Shown: positions 18,525 through 28,211 of the stretch, in pieces
Position numbering within the stretch: position 1 is the first letter of the stretch
Layout of the letters: every line of letters starts with the position of its first letter
From: Methylobacterium sp. WL1
Lineage (GTDB): Bacteria > Pseudomonadota > Alphaproteobacteria > Rhizobiales > Beijerinckiaceae
Direction of reading: 5' to 3'
DNA: 64,000 bases
Assembly (NCBI RefSeq): GCF_008000895.1
Contig: NZ_CP042823.1
Coordinates: 1,499,001-1,563,000, forward strand
Position numbers and translations under genes: made by a program
The notes under the pieces: generated by a model
Told to the model about the DNA's origin: nothing
Database searches by the model: none
The model's input: the letters and a program-made list of their open reading frames with translations, nothing else

Positions 18525-19262
18525 ATGGATTTGCAAGCCGGATTCCACGATCCCCAGGGCCGCCACGGCGGCGTGATCCTGCCGGCCCGGCCCGAGCCGA
18601 TCGCCTTCGACCCGGCCGCGACGGCGCTGATCGTCGTGGACGTGCAGAACGCCTACGCGAGCCCGGGCGGCTATCTCGATCTGGCGGGCTTCGACGTGTC
18701 GGGCACCGGCCCGGTCATCGCCCGGATCGTCCGGGCGGTGGCCGCCGCCCGGGCGGCGGGCATCCGGATCCTGTGGTTCCAGAACGGCTGGGACCCGGAC
18801 TATGTCGAGGCCGGCGGCCCGGGCTCGCCGAACTGGCACAAGTCCAACGCCCTCAAGACCATGCGGCGGCGGCCCGAGATGAACGCGCAGCTCCTGGCCA
18901 AGGGCTCGTGGGACTACGCCCTGGTCGATGCCCTGAAGCCGGAGCCCGGCGACATCGTGCTGGGCAAGCCGCGCTACAGCGGCTTCTACAACACGCCGCT
19001 CGACAGCATGCTGCGGGCCCGGGGGGTGAACACGCTGGTCTTCACCGGCATCGCCACCAATGTCTGCGTCGAGTCGACCCTGCGGGACGGCTACCACCGG
19101 GAGTATTTTGGAATTGTGCTCGCCGACGCCACCCACCAGGCAGGCCCGCGGAGCCTGCACGAGGGGGCGCTCGCCAACATCGAGACCTTCTTCGGATGGG
19201 TCTCGGACGTGGCTTCGTTCGAGACGGCGCTGAGCGCGCAGACACGCGCCGCCGCCGAATAG
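18525..19262 (+). CDS. rutB: Ureidoacrylate amidohydrolase RutB
   Basis: A 245-aa cysteine hydrolase of the isochorismatase-like family, cleaving ureidoacrylate to aminoacrylate and carbamate. The catalytic triad is visible: Asp39 in IVVDVQNAY, Lys148 in LGKPRYSGF and Cys181 in ATNVCVEST. The N-terminus [20 protein letters not shown] is typical of RutB. A GTG at 18522 immediately precedes the chosen ATG. It lies between rutA and rutC. Confidence 0.93.
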   Translation: MDLQAGFHDPQGRHGGVILPARPEPIAFDPAATALIVVDVQNAYASPGGYLDLAGFDVSGTGPVIARIVRAVAAARAAGIRILWFQNGWDPDYVEAGGPGSPNWHKSNALKTMRRRPEMNAQLLAKGSWDYALVDALKPEPGDIVLGKPRYSGFYNTPLDSMLRARGVNTLVFTGIATNVCVESTLRDGYHREYFGIVLADATHQAGPRSLHEGALANIETFFGWVSDVASFETALSAQTRAAAE

Positions 19263-19306
19263 ACCGCCCGCAATCCCCGAACCCGCACCGCGAAAGTCCC
19301 GAAACA

Positions 19307-19693
19307 ATGCCGAAGCAGGTCGTCATCCCGCCGGGGTCGGGCAAGCCGCTCGCCCCCTACGTGCCCGGCACCCTGGCCGACGGGGTGCTGTACGTCTCGG
19401 GCACGCTGCCGCTCGATGCCGACGCCAACGTCGTCCATGTCGGCGACGCGGGCGCCCAGGCCCGGCACGTGCTGGAAACGATCAAGGGCGTGGTCGAGGC
19501 CGCGGGCGGCACGATGGACGACGTGACCTTCAACCACGTCTTCCTCAAGGACTGGGCCGATTACGCGGCGATCAACGCGGTCTACGCGGCGTATTTCCCG
19601 GGCGAGAAGCCGGCGCGCTACTGCATCCAGTGCGGCCTGGTGAAACCCGACGCCCTCGTGGAGATCGCCTCGGTGGCCCATATCGGCCGCTGA
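19307..19693 (+). CDS. rutC: RutC, aminoacrylate deaminase-family protein
   Basis: A 128-aa Rid/YjgF-family protein ([38 protein letters not shown]), acting on 3-aminoacrylate in uracil breakdown. Position 44 nt after rutB and family match agree. The Cys and Arg region near residues 103-108 (KPARYCIQC) is that of active Rid proteins. Its stop abuts the stop of a convergent glycosyltransferase gene, so rutABC ends here. Confidence 0.9.
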   Translation: MPKQVVIPPGSGKPLAPYVPGTLADGVLYVSGTLPLDADANVVHVGDAGAQARHVLETIKGVVEAAGGTMDDVTFNHVFLKDWADYAAINAVYAAYFPGEKPARYCIQCGLVKPDALVEIASVAHIGR

Positions 19694-20632
19694 TCAACGA
19701 CCCCGAAGAAGCTGCGGCGCGAGGCCGGGCAGGGCGGCGGCCAAAAGTCCGGCCGCGCGCAGCACCTCCGCGGCCTCTTGCGGCGAGCGGCGGGCAAGAG
19801 CCAGGAGAAGCCGCAGCGGCACCTGCGCGCCAAAACTCGCCAGCGTGAGGGCGAGGGCCGCGACACGGCCGTGATGCTTGTGCGCATACAGGATCTGGCT
19901 GCGCAGGACGTAGAACAGCCGGCGGGCCCGCACCTGCCGGGTCGTGCCCTGGCCGACATGGTGGGCGACCGCACCGGCCACGTGCCGCACCGCGAAGCCG
20001 GCGGCGCGGGCGCGGGTGCAGAGGTCGGCATCCTCCCAGTAGACGAAGAAGCGGGGGTCGAAGCCGCCGAGCGCCGCGAACAGGTCCCGGCGGATCATCA
20101 GGAACGCACCCATCACCTGCCCGACGGCGCGGTCGTCGGCATGGTCCCATTCGACCAGAAAATGCGGCCGCACGAGTCCCAGCCGGTCGAGTGCGAGGGC
20201 GCGGCCGAGCAGGCCGAGACCCGTGGGCGCCCGGGCGCAGGAGCGCGCGGTCCGGCCGTCCGGATCGACCAGCCGGGCGCCGACGATCCCGGTGCGCGGG
20301 TCGGCCGACAGGGCGTCCAGGGCCACCCGGAGCGCGTCGGGGGCGACCTGCGTGTCCGGGTTGAGGAACAGGATCGCGGGGGCCTCCCCGGCGGCGGCGC
20401 CCTGGTCGCAGGCCCGGCCGAAGCCGCGATTCTCGGCGTTGCGGATCAGCCGGAGCGGGCGGGGCAGGGCGGGCAGGTCGTCCACCGAGCCGTCCCGGGA
20501 GGCGTTGTCCACCACGATGACCTGCACGGCGGCGGCCTCCTGGACGGCCGCAAGGCTCGCCAGGCAGGCGCCGAGCAGGGCGCCGCCGTTCCAGTTGACG
20601 ATCACCACGTCGAGGATCGGGCGCTGTGTCAT
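19694..20632 (-). CDS. GT2-family glycosyltransferase
   Basis: A 312-aa inverting glycosyltransferase with the GT-A fold. Motifs: VVIVNWNGGALLGACLASL at the N-terminus, VIVVDNASRDGS, NRGFGRACDQG, the nucleotide-sugar/metal region LFLNPDTQ and the acceptor helix FFVYWEDADLCTRARAAGF. It resembles rhamnosyltransferases of cell-surface polysaccharide synthesis. The start ATG overlaps the stop of the upstream GT2 pseudogene (ATGA), so both were one operon. The C-terminal ~80 residues are amphipathic helices that may hold it at the membrane. Confidence 0.85.
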   Translation of the reverse strand: MTQRPILDVVIVNWNGGALLGACLASLAAVQEAAAVQVIVVDNASRDGSVDDLPALPRPLRLIRNAENRGFGRACDQGAAAGEAPAILFLNPDTQVAPDALRVALDALSADPRTGIVGARLVDPDGRTARSCARAPTGLGLLGRALALDRLGLVRPHFLVEWDHADDRAVGQVMGAFLMIRRDLFAALGGFDPRFFVYWEDADLCTRARAAGFAVRHVAGAVAHHVGQGTTRQVRARRLFYVLRSQILYAHKHHGRVAALALTLASFGAQVPLRLLLALARRSPQEAAEVLRAAGLLAAALPGLAPQLLRGR

Positions 20633-21614
20633 ACGCGATCCCGCGGGGGCCCGAGACGCCCGAGGGCGCCGTCGCGGGCGGCTCCGAGCAGCCGCAGCAG
20701 CACGGCGGGCCGCCAGCCCGAATCCGCCCAATACAGCCCGGCCTGGAGCGGCAGGTAGGCGGCCTGCGCGAGCTTCCAGCGCAGGGGCACGTGCGGCAGG
20801 CGCCAGGCATAGACCGCGTTGCGCAGGTAGGTCGCCATCCGGAACAGGGGCTGGCGCGGCATCGCGATCCCGAGGCCGCGGATCACCCCGCCGCCGACCC
20901 GGTGGGGGATCGCGACGTCCCGGGCGAGGTAGCAGCCCCAGCCCAGGCTCCAGGCGCGAAAGCACCATTCCAGCTCGACGCCGTCGATGAAGAAGTCGGC
21001 GCGGAACGGCCCGACCCGGGCGAGGGCGTCGAGGTCGATGAGCGAGCCGGAGGTCGCCAGGAACTGCACCGGAGCGAGGGCGCCGCAGGCTTGAGGAAGA
21101 GCGCCGCGGTGCTGGCGCGCCGGGCGGGCCGGGTAGGACGGCGCTTGTGGCCGGCGGCCGGCGCGGCCGGCCACCATCAGACGGCGACCGAAATCCGCGG
21201 CCTCCGGAGCCGGTCGCGGAGCGGCGAGCAGCGCCGCGGCCAGCCAGCGGCGGCTCGGCATCCTGGTCGAGCAGCAGGGCCTCGGCGCCGCCGCCCGCCG
21301 GCCGATGCGGCGATCCGGTTGAGCGCCTCGGCGATACCGACATTGCGCCCCGCCGACAGCACGGCGACGCCGGCCCGGGCCAGGCGCTCCGCGTCCGCAT
21401 CCGCCAGGCCGCCATCGTCGAAGGCGATCACCCGGGTGGATCCCGACGCGGCGTGCGCCAGCACCCGGTCCACCTGGTCCCGGCTCGGCCGGAACAGGGT
21501 GATGCCGAGCGCGAGGCGGTCCAGTCCTGGATCAGGCACGGGCCGAACTCCGGCCGCGCACGCCCGCTCCACTGCGAAGGTCTGCCCGGCGTCGAGGGCC
21601 CCGCGGGTCGGCAT
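20629..21614 (-). pseudogene. GT2-family glycosyltransferase broken by at least two frameshifts
   Basis: Three frames must be joined. 21614 to ~21300 gives ITLFRPSRDQVDRVL, RVIAFDDGG and GRNVGIAEALNRIA. A short middle piece gives EALLLDQDAEPP, the LLLDQDS-type donor motif. From ~21262 down to 20629 come FLATSGSLIDLDALARVG and FIDGVELEWCFRAWSLGWGC. Together they make a rhamnosyltransferase-type GT2 of about 320 residues. The breaks lie within ~60 nt in G/C-rich sequence. This is either an inactivated gene or poor local sequence. It is coupled by ATGA to the GT2 gene downstream. Confidence 0.7.
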
Positions 21615-22023
21615 CGATCGAGCGGGGGGGCCGGACTGGAAAGCCGGCGAGGCGGCGCATGGCGTCGATCCGGTCTCGAGAGAGCGCGCGCCGCCGACGT
21701 GGAGACCGGTACGGCATCAGCGAGCGCGTTGGATCAAGGGCCGCTTCGATATCGCGGACCCCGGTCCCCGACAAGCGGCCAGGCCGGATCACGCGGCCGC
21801 GCAGGCCGAGGACGGGCCGGCCCATGGTTTACGGACTCGGCCGGTTCCGTTAGTTCGACGGGCGAAGAATACGCGGCCCGCCTCCGCGCCTCGCACGCCC
21901 CCGACGCTGCCGACCATGATCCGATCCGAGACCAGCGCCTCGACCGCGTCGACCCCGAAGGCGGCCGACGGATGCCGCGCCTCGTGACGGCGCGCGGCGA
22001 TCATACCCCCGCAGAGCCCTGAG
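21615..22023. other. Divergent region between glycosyltransferase genes, no gene seen
   Basis: 409 nt between the leftward GT2 pseudogene and the rightward large glycosyltransferase. Open frames here lack protein-like composition and ribosome-binding sites. Promoters for both directions are expected. No repeat or strong hairpin stood out. Confidence 0.4.
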
Positions 22024-25000
22024 ATGCGCCTCGGTTTGCCCCCGACCCTCGGGCGGTTCAAGCGCCGCCTCGGCCGGCCGGTCGCGCGGCGTCACGGAGT
22101 CCGCGCGCGTCCTGCGCCTCGGCTGGCGCCAGATCAGCGACCCGCTGGGCCGGCCCGGCGCGCTGCAAGCCCGCTGGGCGACGCCGAGGCCGGAGTCGGC
22201 GACACCCTCGAGACGCGCCTGGTCGCGGCGCTGGAGCCGCATGTCGATACGGGCTTCTACGCGAGCTGGTACGGCATCACGGTCGATCCCGTGCGCGACT
22301 ACTTCACGGTCGGCTGGCGCGCGGGCCGGGATCCGCGGCCCGACTTCTCGACCGACGACTACCTCGCCGCGCGGCCGTATCTGGCCGCCGCCGGCATCAA
22401 CCCGTTCCTGCACTGGGTGACGGCGCAGCGCGCTAAAGGCGGCGCCCTGCCCAGGCCCGACACCGGGCAGGCCGAGCGCCTGGCCCGCCGCCTCGTGGAC
22501 GGCGCGTTCTACCTCGCCAACAACCCCGACCTGCAGGCCGCCGGCGTCGATCCGGCCGGCCACTACATGGCGTCCGGCTGGCGCGAGGGCCGCGAGCCGT
22601 CGCCGCATTTCGACACCCTGGCCTACTGCCTGACCCGGGGCATCTCCTACGTGACCCAGAACCCGCTGGTGCACTACGTCCTGCACGGCGGCCCGGCCCG
22701 GCCCGAGCCCAAGGATCTTTTCGCGCTTCAGGCCGAGGCGCTCGCGCCCTACTTCGACGCCGCCTTTTTTCGCCAAGGGCTGGACGAGCCGGAGGAGGCC
22801 TCCGACGCGGAGCTGATGCGGGCCTACGTGGCCGGCGGCTGGCGTGCGCTGCGCAGCCCGCGCCAGGATTTCGACCCGGCCGGCTTCGTGCAGGCGCGCG
22901 CCGGCAGCCGGGCAGTGATCGGCGACCCGTTCTTCCGGTACGTGGCCGAGACCCGGCTCGCGGGGAAAAAGCCGTTCGCGGGCCCGGACAGGTTGAACGT
23001 CCCGGCCGTGGACGAGGCCTGGTACCGGGCGACCTACGCGGATGTGGGGGAGGCCGGCCCCTACCTCCACTTCGCCACAAGCGGCTGGCGGGAGCTGCGC
23101 GATCCCGGCCCGGGCCGGTCGACGCTCGACGCGCTGCTGCGCGTCTGCGGCCTACGCCCGGCGCGTCCGCCCGCGGAGGACACGCTCTGGCTCGGCGCGG
23201 TCAGCCGGAAGCCCCTGGACCGGCCGGCGTCCCTGGACCGGAGGGCGTCCCTGGACCTGCAGGCCGGGCTGGCGGCGCTCCATTTCGACCATGCCTTCTA
23301 CCGGCAGCGCTACGGCCTGGCGGAGGACGCCGACGCGGTCCGCGATTATTGCGACGCCGGCTGGCGGGACGGCCGCAACCCGCGCGCCGACTTCAACGGC
23401 CAGGCCTATCTCGACGCGCATCCCTGGGTGCGGGAGACCGGGATCGCGCCCCTCGTCCACCACCTCGCCACGGCGCTGCTGCACGGCGTCGACATCGCGG
23501 CCGGGACATTCGATCCGCATTACGGCCCGGCGCCCTCCGAGGCGGACGCCCTGGCGGAACAGGCCCGGCTGATCGAGCCCTTCTTCGACGCCGCGTTCTA
23601 CGCGAAGCGCAATCCCGATGTCGCCGGCGCGGCGGGCGGCCCACTCGCCCATTTCGTCGCCTACGGCCAGCACGAGGGCCGCGACCCCAGCAAGGCCTTC
23701 TCGATCGCCTTCTACGCGGAGACCTACGGCCACCTGTTCGCGCCGGGCGAACCGCCGTTCCTGCACTACGTCCGCACCGGCCGGGCTGCCGGGCTGATGG
23801 GCGGCCCGGAGGATCTCGGCACCTGGCCGGCCATGGAGGCGCCCGAGCCGCGGGACTGGGACGGCCTGCCCCGCGCGCTCACCCTCGCCCAGGCCCGGGT
23901 CGTCGTGATCATGCCGGTCTACAAGGGCCGCGGCGAGACCCTGCGCGCCATCTACGCCTGCCTGTCCGCCCCGCAGAACACACCCTTCACCCTGCTCGCG
24001 GTCAACGACCGGTCCCCCGACCCGCAGCTGACCGCAGACCTGAAGGACCTCGCCGGCCGCGGCCTGTTCCACCTCGTCGAAAACCAAGACAACCTCGGCT
24101 TCGTGCGCTCGGTCAACCGCGGCCTGTCCCTGCGCCAGGGCCGCGCCGCGGTCCTGCTCAACTCCGATGCCGAGGTGTTCGGCGACTGGCTCGACCGGCT
24201 CGTCGCCCACGCCGAGGCCGCCGAGACGGAGGGCCGCCCGCCGGTCGGCAGCGTCACGCCCCTGTCCAGCAACGCCACGATCTGCAGCTACCCGAAGTTC
24301 AACGCCAACAACGCCATGGCGCTGGAGATCTCCCGGCCCGAGCTCGACCAGGCCGCCAAGGCGCTCAACCGCGGCCGCTCGGTCGAGGTGCCCACCGGGG
24401 TCGGCTTCTGCATGTATATGACCGCCGCCGCGCTCAATGCCGTCGGCACCCTCGATGCGGTCGCCTTCGGCAAGGGCTACGGCGAGGAGAACGACTGGTG
24501 CATGCGCGCCCGCAAGGCGGGGTTCTCGAACCTGCTGGCCGAGGACGTGTACGTCTACCATGCCGGGCAGATCTCGTTCGGGCTCGATCCGGGCGGCGAG
24601 TACGACCAGGGCCAGGCGGCCTTGCTCGCCAAGCACCCGGACTACCCGGCGCTGGTCGGCCAGTTCGTCCAGGCCGATCCGGGCCGGCGCGGCCGGGCGC
24701 GGCTCGACCTGTACCGGCTCGCCCGGCACTTCCGCGGCCGGGCGGTGCTGTTCGTGACCCACAGCTGGGGTGGCGGCATCCAGCGGCACATCGACGACAT
24801 GATCGCCCGGCTGAAAGCCGAGGGCACCGCCGTGGTGCTGCTCTCGGTCGACCGGGCCCGCAACATCCAGGTCAACGTCTCGTACCGCAGCCGGGAGTTC
24901 GTGTACCTGCCGAGCCTGGATAGTCTGTACCTGCCCCGCGACGCCGAGGCGGTCTCCGCGTTCATCGACCAGCTGGCGCCGCTCTTGATCCACGTGCACT

Positions 25001-25947
25001 CGCTGGCGGGCCTGCGCTGGAACGCGGCGCGCGCGCTGATGGATCTGGTCGCCGGCTCGGGGCGGCCCTACGCCTGGACGCTGCACGACTTCTCGCCGGT
25101 CTGCCACCGCAACCACCTGGTGATGCCGGACGGGCGCTATTGCGGGCTGGCGCCGGTGCCCGTGTGCCGGGACTGCCTGGCCTCGGACGCGGACGGCTAC
25201 GAGGAGCCGGATCCTGAGGAGCGCCGGGCCGCGTTCGGACGGTTCCTGGCCGGGGCGGCGCGGGTGTTCGCGCCGTCGGCCGACACGGCGGGGCGGATCG
25301 GGGCGGTGTATCCGGATCTGGCGATCACGGTGCGGCCGCATGTCGAGCACGACCGCAGCGTGCGCTCCACCACCCTGCGCCGGCCGGGCCGCGTGCGCCG
25401 GGTCGCGGTGCTCGGCGCGATCAGCGCCACCAAGGGCGGCCTGTTCCTCCAGGCGCTGGCGACCGACGCGCAGGACCGGAAGCTGCCGCTGCGCTTCGCG
25501 ATCGTGGGCTACACCGATCCCGCGCTCACGGGCGGCCTGGAGCGGGCCGGGGTGACCCAGACCGGCCGCTATGCCGGCGACGCCGAGGCGCTGGATCTCG
25601 TCGGGCGGGTTTCCGCCGACCTGATCCTGCTGCCGGCGATCTGGCCGGAGACCTACTCGTACGCCCTGACGCTCGGGCTGCGGACCGGCCTGCCGGTGGC
25701 GGCCTTCGACCTCGGCGCCCAGGGCGACCGGCTGCGCGCCTACCCGAACGGCCATGGCCTGCCCTACGCCTTGGCCAACGATCCGGGCGCCTTCAACGAC
25801 CGGCTGCTGGCGATCGACGTCTCCCCCGGCGGAGAGCTCTCGGTGCCGATCCAGGCGGCCGAATACGACGACCTGATGCGCGACTACTACGTCCTGGACC
25901 TGAATCCGGCCGGGGCGCAAAACCCACTCGACGAGGACGCCGCATGA
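22024..25947 (+). CDS. Giant bifunctional glycosyltransferase: six N-terminal repeats, GT2, then GT4
   Basis: A 1307-aa protein. Residues ~70-600 contain about six divergent ~65-90-aa repeats built on FDxxFYxxxY, an HY or HF pair, a GWREGRxP core, and a closing FDxxxY. A GT2 domain (~620-890) follows: VVVIMPVYKGRGETLRAI, VNDRSPD, NLGFVRSVNRG, LLNSDAEVFGDWL, GYGEENDWCMRARKAG. A GT4-like Rossmann domain (~905-1300) closes it: LFVTHSWGGGIQRHIDDM, IHVHSLAGLRWN, WTLHDFSPVC, PEPS-like GAISATKGG. It probably adds two sugars in surface polysaccharide assembly. Between ~22050 and 22190 an alternative frame (ESARVLRLGWRQISDPLG) looks more protein-like than the chosen one, so the first ~60 residues may be frameshifted. 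It overlaps the next gene by ATGA. Confidence 0.85.
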   Translation: MRLGLPPTLGRFKRRLGRPVARRHGVRARPAPRLAPDQRPAGPARRAASPLGDAEAGVGDTLETRLVAALEPHVDTGFYASWYGITVDPVRDYFTVGWRAGRDPRPDFSTDDYLAARPYLAAAGINPFLHWVTAQRAKGGALPRPDTGQAERLARRLVDGAFYLANNPDLQAAGVDPAGHYMASGWREGREPSPHFDTLAYCLTRGISYVTQNPLVHYVLHGGPARPEPKDLFALQAEALAPYFDAAFFRQGLDEPEEASDAELMRAYVAGGWRALRSPRQDFDPAGFVQARAGSRAVIGDPFFRYVAETRLAGKKPFAGPDRLNVPAVDEAWYRATYADVGEAGPYLHFATSGWRELRDPGPGRSTLDALLRVCGLRPARPPAEDTLWLGAVSRKPLDRPASLDRRASLDLQAGLAALHFDHAFYRQRYGLAEDADAVRDYCDAGWRDGRNPRADFNGQAYLDAHPWVRETGIAPLVHHLATALLHGVDIAAGTFDPHYGPAPSEADALAEQARLIEPFFDAAFYAKRNPDVAGAAGGPLAHFVAYGQHEGRDPSKAFSIAFYAETYGHLFAPGEPPFLHYVRTGRAAGLMGGPEDLGTWPAMEAPEPRDWDGLPRALTLAQARVVVIMPVYKGRGETLRAIYACLSAPQNTPFTLLAVNDRSPDPQLTADLKDLAGRGLFHLVENQDNLGFVRSVNRGLSLRQGRAAVLLNSDAEVFGDWLDRLVAHAEAAETEGRPPVGSVTPLSSNATICSYPKFNANNAMALEISRPELDQAAKALNRGRSVEVPTGVGFCMYMTAAALNAVGTLDAVAFGKGYGEENDWCMRARKAGFSNLLAEDVYVYHAGQISFGLDPGGEYDQGQAALLAKHPDYPALVGQFVQADPGRRGRARLDLYRLARHFRGRAVLFVTHSWGGGIQRHIDDMIARLKAEGTAVVLLSVDRARNIQVNVSYRSREFVYLPSLDSLYLPRDAEAVSAFIDQLAPLLIHVHSLAGLRWNAARALMDLVAGSGRPYAWTLHDFSPVCHRNHLVMPDGRYCGLAPVPVCRDCLASDADGYEEPDPEERRAAFGRFLAGAARVFAPSADTAGRIGAVYPDLAITVRPHVEHDRSVRSTTLRRPGRVRRVAVLGAISATKGGLFLQALATDAQDRKLPLRFAIVGYTDPALTGGLERAGVTQTGRYAGDAEALDLVGRVSADLILLPAIWPETYSYALTLGLRTGLPVAAFDLGAQGDRLRAYPNGHGLPYALANDPGAFNDRLLAIDVSPGGELSVPIQAAEYDDLMRDYYVLDLNPAGAQNPLDEDAA

Positions 25948-26663
25948 TCTCCGTCAACGAGGACATGAAGCAGGAGATGCTGCGGCGCGGCATCTCGGTG
26001 CTGCATCCGGCTCCGTTCGGCCTGCCGGAGGATTGCACCTTCGAGCCGCCGTGCAGCATCAAGTGGATGGGGATCGATTACTGCCTCACCATGGGGGCGT
26101 TCTCGTACGCGGTGAGCGGCTACTATTTCGGCGCCGACATCGCCCGCTACTGCTCGATCGGCGAGAGCGTCCAGGTCGGGCGCGGCAGCCACCCGGTGCA
26201 TTGCGGCTCGACCTCGCCGCTGTTCTACACGCACCATTCGGCGGTGTTCGACCACCACGATCCGCGCGCCGAGGATTACGAGATCTGCGGGCCCTACCTG
26301 TGGCCCAAGCGCGTGCGCATCGGCAACGACGTCTATATCGGCCACGGCGCCTTCCTGATGCCCGACATCACCATCGGCGACGGGGCGATCATCGGCGCCA
26401 TGGCGGTGGTGACCAAGGACGTGCCGCCCTACGCGATCGTGGCCGGCAGCCCGGCCCGGGTGGTGAAGATGCGCTTCCCCGACGCGCTGATCGAGCGCTA
26501 CCTGGCGGTGCGCTGGTGGCGCTACGCCTTCTGGGACCTGCGCCAGTGCTCGATCACCGACCCCGAGAAATTCCTCGACGCCGTGGAAGAACGGATCGCC
26601 GGCGGGATGCAGGAATACCGCCCGGACCTGATCCCGATCCAGTCGCTGATCCCGGGCGCCTGA
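25944..26663 (+). CDS. Hexapeptide-repeat acyltransferase (xenobiotic/CatB-type)
   Basis: A 239-aa left-handed beta-helix acyltransferase. The repeat region is visible as RYCSIGESVQVGRGSHPVH, RIGNDVYIGHGAFLMPDITI and GDGAIIGAMAVVTKDVPPYA, ending IVAGSPARVVKMRF, the class signature of CatB/Vat-like enzymes. It is coupled to the giant glycosyltransferase by a 4-nt overlap, so it probably O-acetylates the same polysaccharide rather than an antibiotic. The C-terminal tail (YLAVRWWRYAFWDL) is typical. Confidence 0.85.
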   Translation: MISVNEDMKQEMLRRGISVLHPAPFGLPEDCTFEPPCSIKWMGIDYCLTMGAFSYAVSGYYFGADIARYCSIGESVQVGRGSHPVHCGSTSPLFYTHHSAVFDHHDPRAEDYEICGPYLWPKRVRIGNDVYIGHGAFLMPDITIGDGAIIGAMAVVTKDVPPYAIVAGSPARVVKMRFPDALIERYLAVRWWRYAFWDLRQCSITDPEKFLDAVEERIAGGMQEYRPDLIPIQSLIPGA

Positions 26664-26666
26664 GGC

Positions 26667-26810
26667 TCACGCTTCCGCGTCGGCGAACCGCTGCGCGAAC
26701 GCCGCCACCAGCGCGTCGGCGGCCGGCTCGCTCAGGTCGCTGAAGCAGAGCCCGTCGCCGACGAACACGGTCCACACCCCGTCATAGGTCGCTTCCTTGC
26801 GAATCCGCAT
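26667..26810 (-). CDS. Small protein of unknown function, 47 aa
   Basis: MRIRKEATYDGVWTVFVGDG followed by an Ala-rich helix. The start at 26810 is supported by GGAGGG at good spacing; the longer frame upstream is Arg/Pro-rich and has no such site. No signal or membrane segment. Convergent with the acyltransferase, 3 nt between the stops. No family recognised. Confidence 0.5.
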   Translation of the reverse strand: MRIRKEATYDGVWTVFVGDGLCFSDLSEPAADALVAAFAQRFADAEA

Positions 26811-26957
26811 GGCCGCCCTCCGGCATCGATGCGGGTCAACGGTTGGGCGCGGGGAGCGTTGCTTCGATGGTGGAGGGCCGACGCTGGCCGGCCCTCGCTC
26901 CGCCACAAGCGCCCGACGAGGACGCGGCGCTTGTCGCCGTCCTGCGCGACAGCAGCC

Positions 26958-28160
26958 TCACCCCGCCAGCACCCGCGCCGCCGCCGCGCCGAGCGCGCGC
27001 ACGCCAAAGGCCAGGTCCGCGTCGCTGGTATCCTCCGCCCAATGATGGCTGATGCCGCCGATCGATGGGACGAACAGCATCGCGGCCGGGAGGATCCGGG
27101 CGATGTTCTGGGCGTCGTGGCCGGCGCCCGAGGGCATCACCTGCCAGTGGCCGGGACAGACCTGCTCGGCAGCCTCGGAGAGGGCCCGCATCAGGCCCGG
27201 GTCGCAGGGGGCGGGAACGGCCTTGGACAGGACCGTGAGCGTGGCGGGGCAGCGCTCGCGCCGGTTGGATTCGCGCACCAGTGCCTCGAGGCAGGCTTCC
27301 ATCCGCTCCAGCACCGGGATCGATACGTCGCGGAACTGGAAAGCCACCTCGGCCCGGCCCGGGATGATGCTGTAGCCGCCGGGATCCAGGGTGATCCGCC
27401 CCGTGGTCCAGGTGCTGCGCGGGCCGCAGAGTTTCGGGAATTCCCGGTCGATCGCCGCGAGCAGGCGTATCGCCGAGAGCCCCGCATCCCGGCGCTCGGC
27501 CATGGTGGTGCCGCCGGCATGGTCCTGGTTGCCTTCGAACACGATCCGGAATTGCCAGATCGCCACGATGCCGCTGACCACGCCGAGATGCAGGCCGGCG
27601 GATTCGAGCTGCGTCCCCTGCTCGATATGCAGTTCCAGGAAGCCCCGGTAGCGGGCCGGGTCGATCCGCAGCCGCGGCAATCCGGCGAGCCCGGCGGCTT
27701 CGAGGGCCGCGCGGAGCGGCGTGCCGTCGGTGCGGTTGTAGGCGGCGTCGATCTCGGCCTCGGTGAGGTCGCCGATCGCCGAGCGGCTTCCCAGGAAGCC
27801 GCCGGAGAAGTGCCCCTCCTCGTCCGCGAAGGCGACGACGTCGACGGGCAGCCCGGCCCGGGCCAGGGCCAACCCGGCGACCACGCCCAGCGCCCCGTCG
27901 AGCCAACCGGCCTCGTTCTGGGTCTCGATGTGGCTGCCGACCAGGAGGTGGGGTCCGGGCCCGCGATGGCGCCCGAGCACGTTGCCGATCCCGTCGATCG
28001 ACGCCTCCAGCCCGCAGGCCTCCAGACGGGCCATCAGCCAGCGGCGCGAGTCCATGTCCTGGGGCGAGAAGGTCGGCCGGTGGACGCCGGTGCGGAACCG
28101 GCCGATCGCGCGCAGGGCGTAGAGGTCGGCCAGGAAAGTATCGGTATCGATCTCGGTCAT
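26958..28160 (-). CDS. M20-family amidohydrolase, N-carbamoyl-amino-acid / allantoate amidohydrolase type
   Basis: A 400-aa zinc hydrolase of the HyuC/AllC/beta-ureidopropionase group, which cleaves N-carbamoyl amino acids or ureido acids to free amine, CO2 and ammonia. Motifs: VGSHIETQNEAGWLDGALGV, FADEEGHFSGGFLGSRS, LELHIEQG, PSGAGHDAQ and GGISHHWAE. The usual metal-ligand Asp of GSHxD is Glu here. The start at 28160 follows GGGGA; upstream codons belong to a non-coding repeat. Although close to rutABC, it is not in that operon, and its substrate cannot be read from sequence. Confidence 0.8.
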   Translation of the reverse strand: MTEIDTDTFLADLYALRAIGRFRTGVHRPTFSPQDMDSRRWLMARLEACGLEASIDGIGNVLGRHRGPGPHLLVGSHIETQNEAGWLDGALGVVAGLALARAGLPVDVVAFADEEGHFSGGFLGSRSAIGDLTEAEIDAAYNRTDGTPLRAALEAAGLAGLPRLRIDPARYRGFLELHIEQGTQLESAGLHLGVVSGIVAIWQFRIVFEGNQDHAGGTTMAERRDAGLSAIRLLAAIDREFPKLCGPRSTWTTGRITLDPGGYSIIPGRAEVAFQFRDVSIPVLERMEACLEALVRESNRRERCPATLTVLSKAVPAPCDPGLMRALSEAAEQVCPGHWQVMPSGAGHDAQNIARILPAAMLFVPSIGGISHHWAEDTSDADLAFGVRALGAAAARVLAG

Positions 28161-28211
28161 GCGGTCCCCGGGGCTGAACGCACGGGCGGTGCAAGCGCCA
28201 TGCGCGCCTGT

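Noticed and set aside
23152..25920. 922-codon open frame opposite the giant glycosyltransferase
   Set aside because: Same antisense effect; composition is not protein-like and the sense strand has clear domains.
26958..28160. Hydrolase considered as part of the rut operon
   Set aside because: Opposite strand, several genes away, with its own upstream region; only a loose metabolic link remains.
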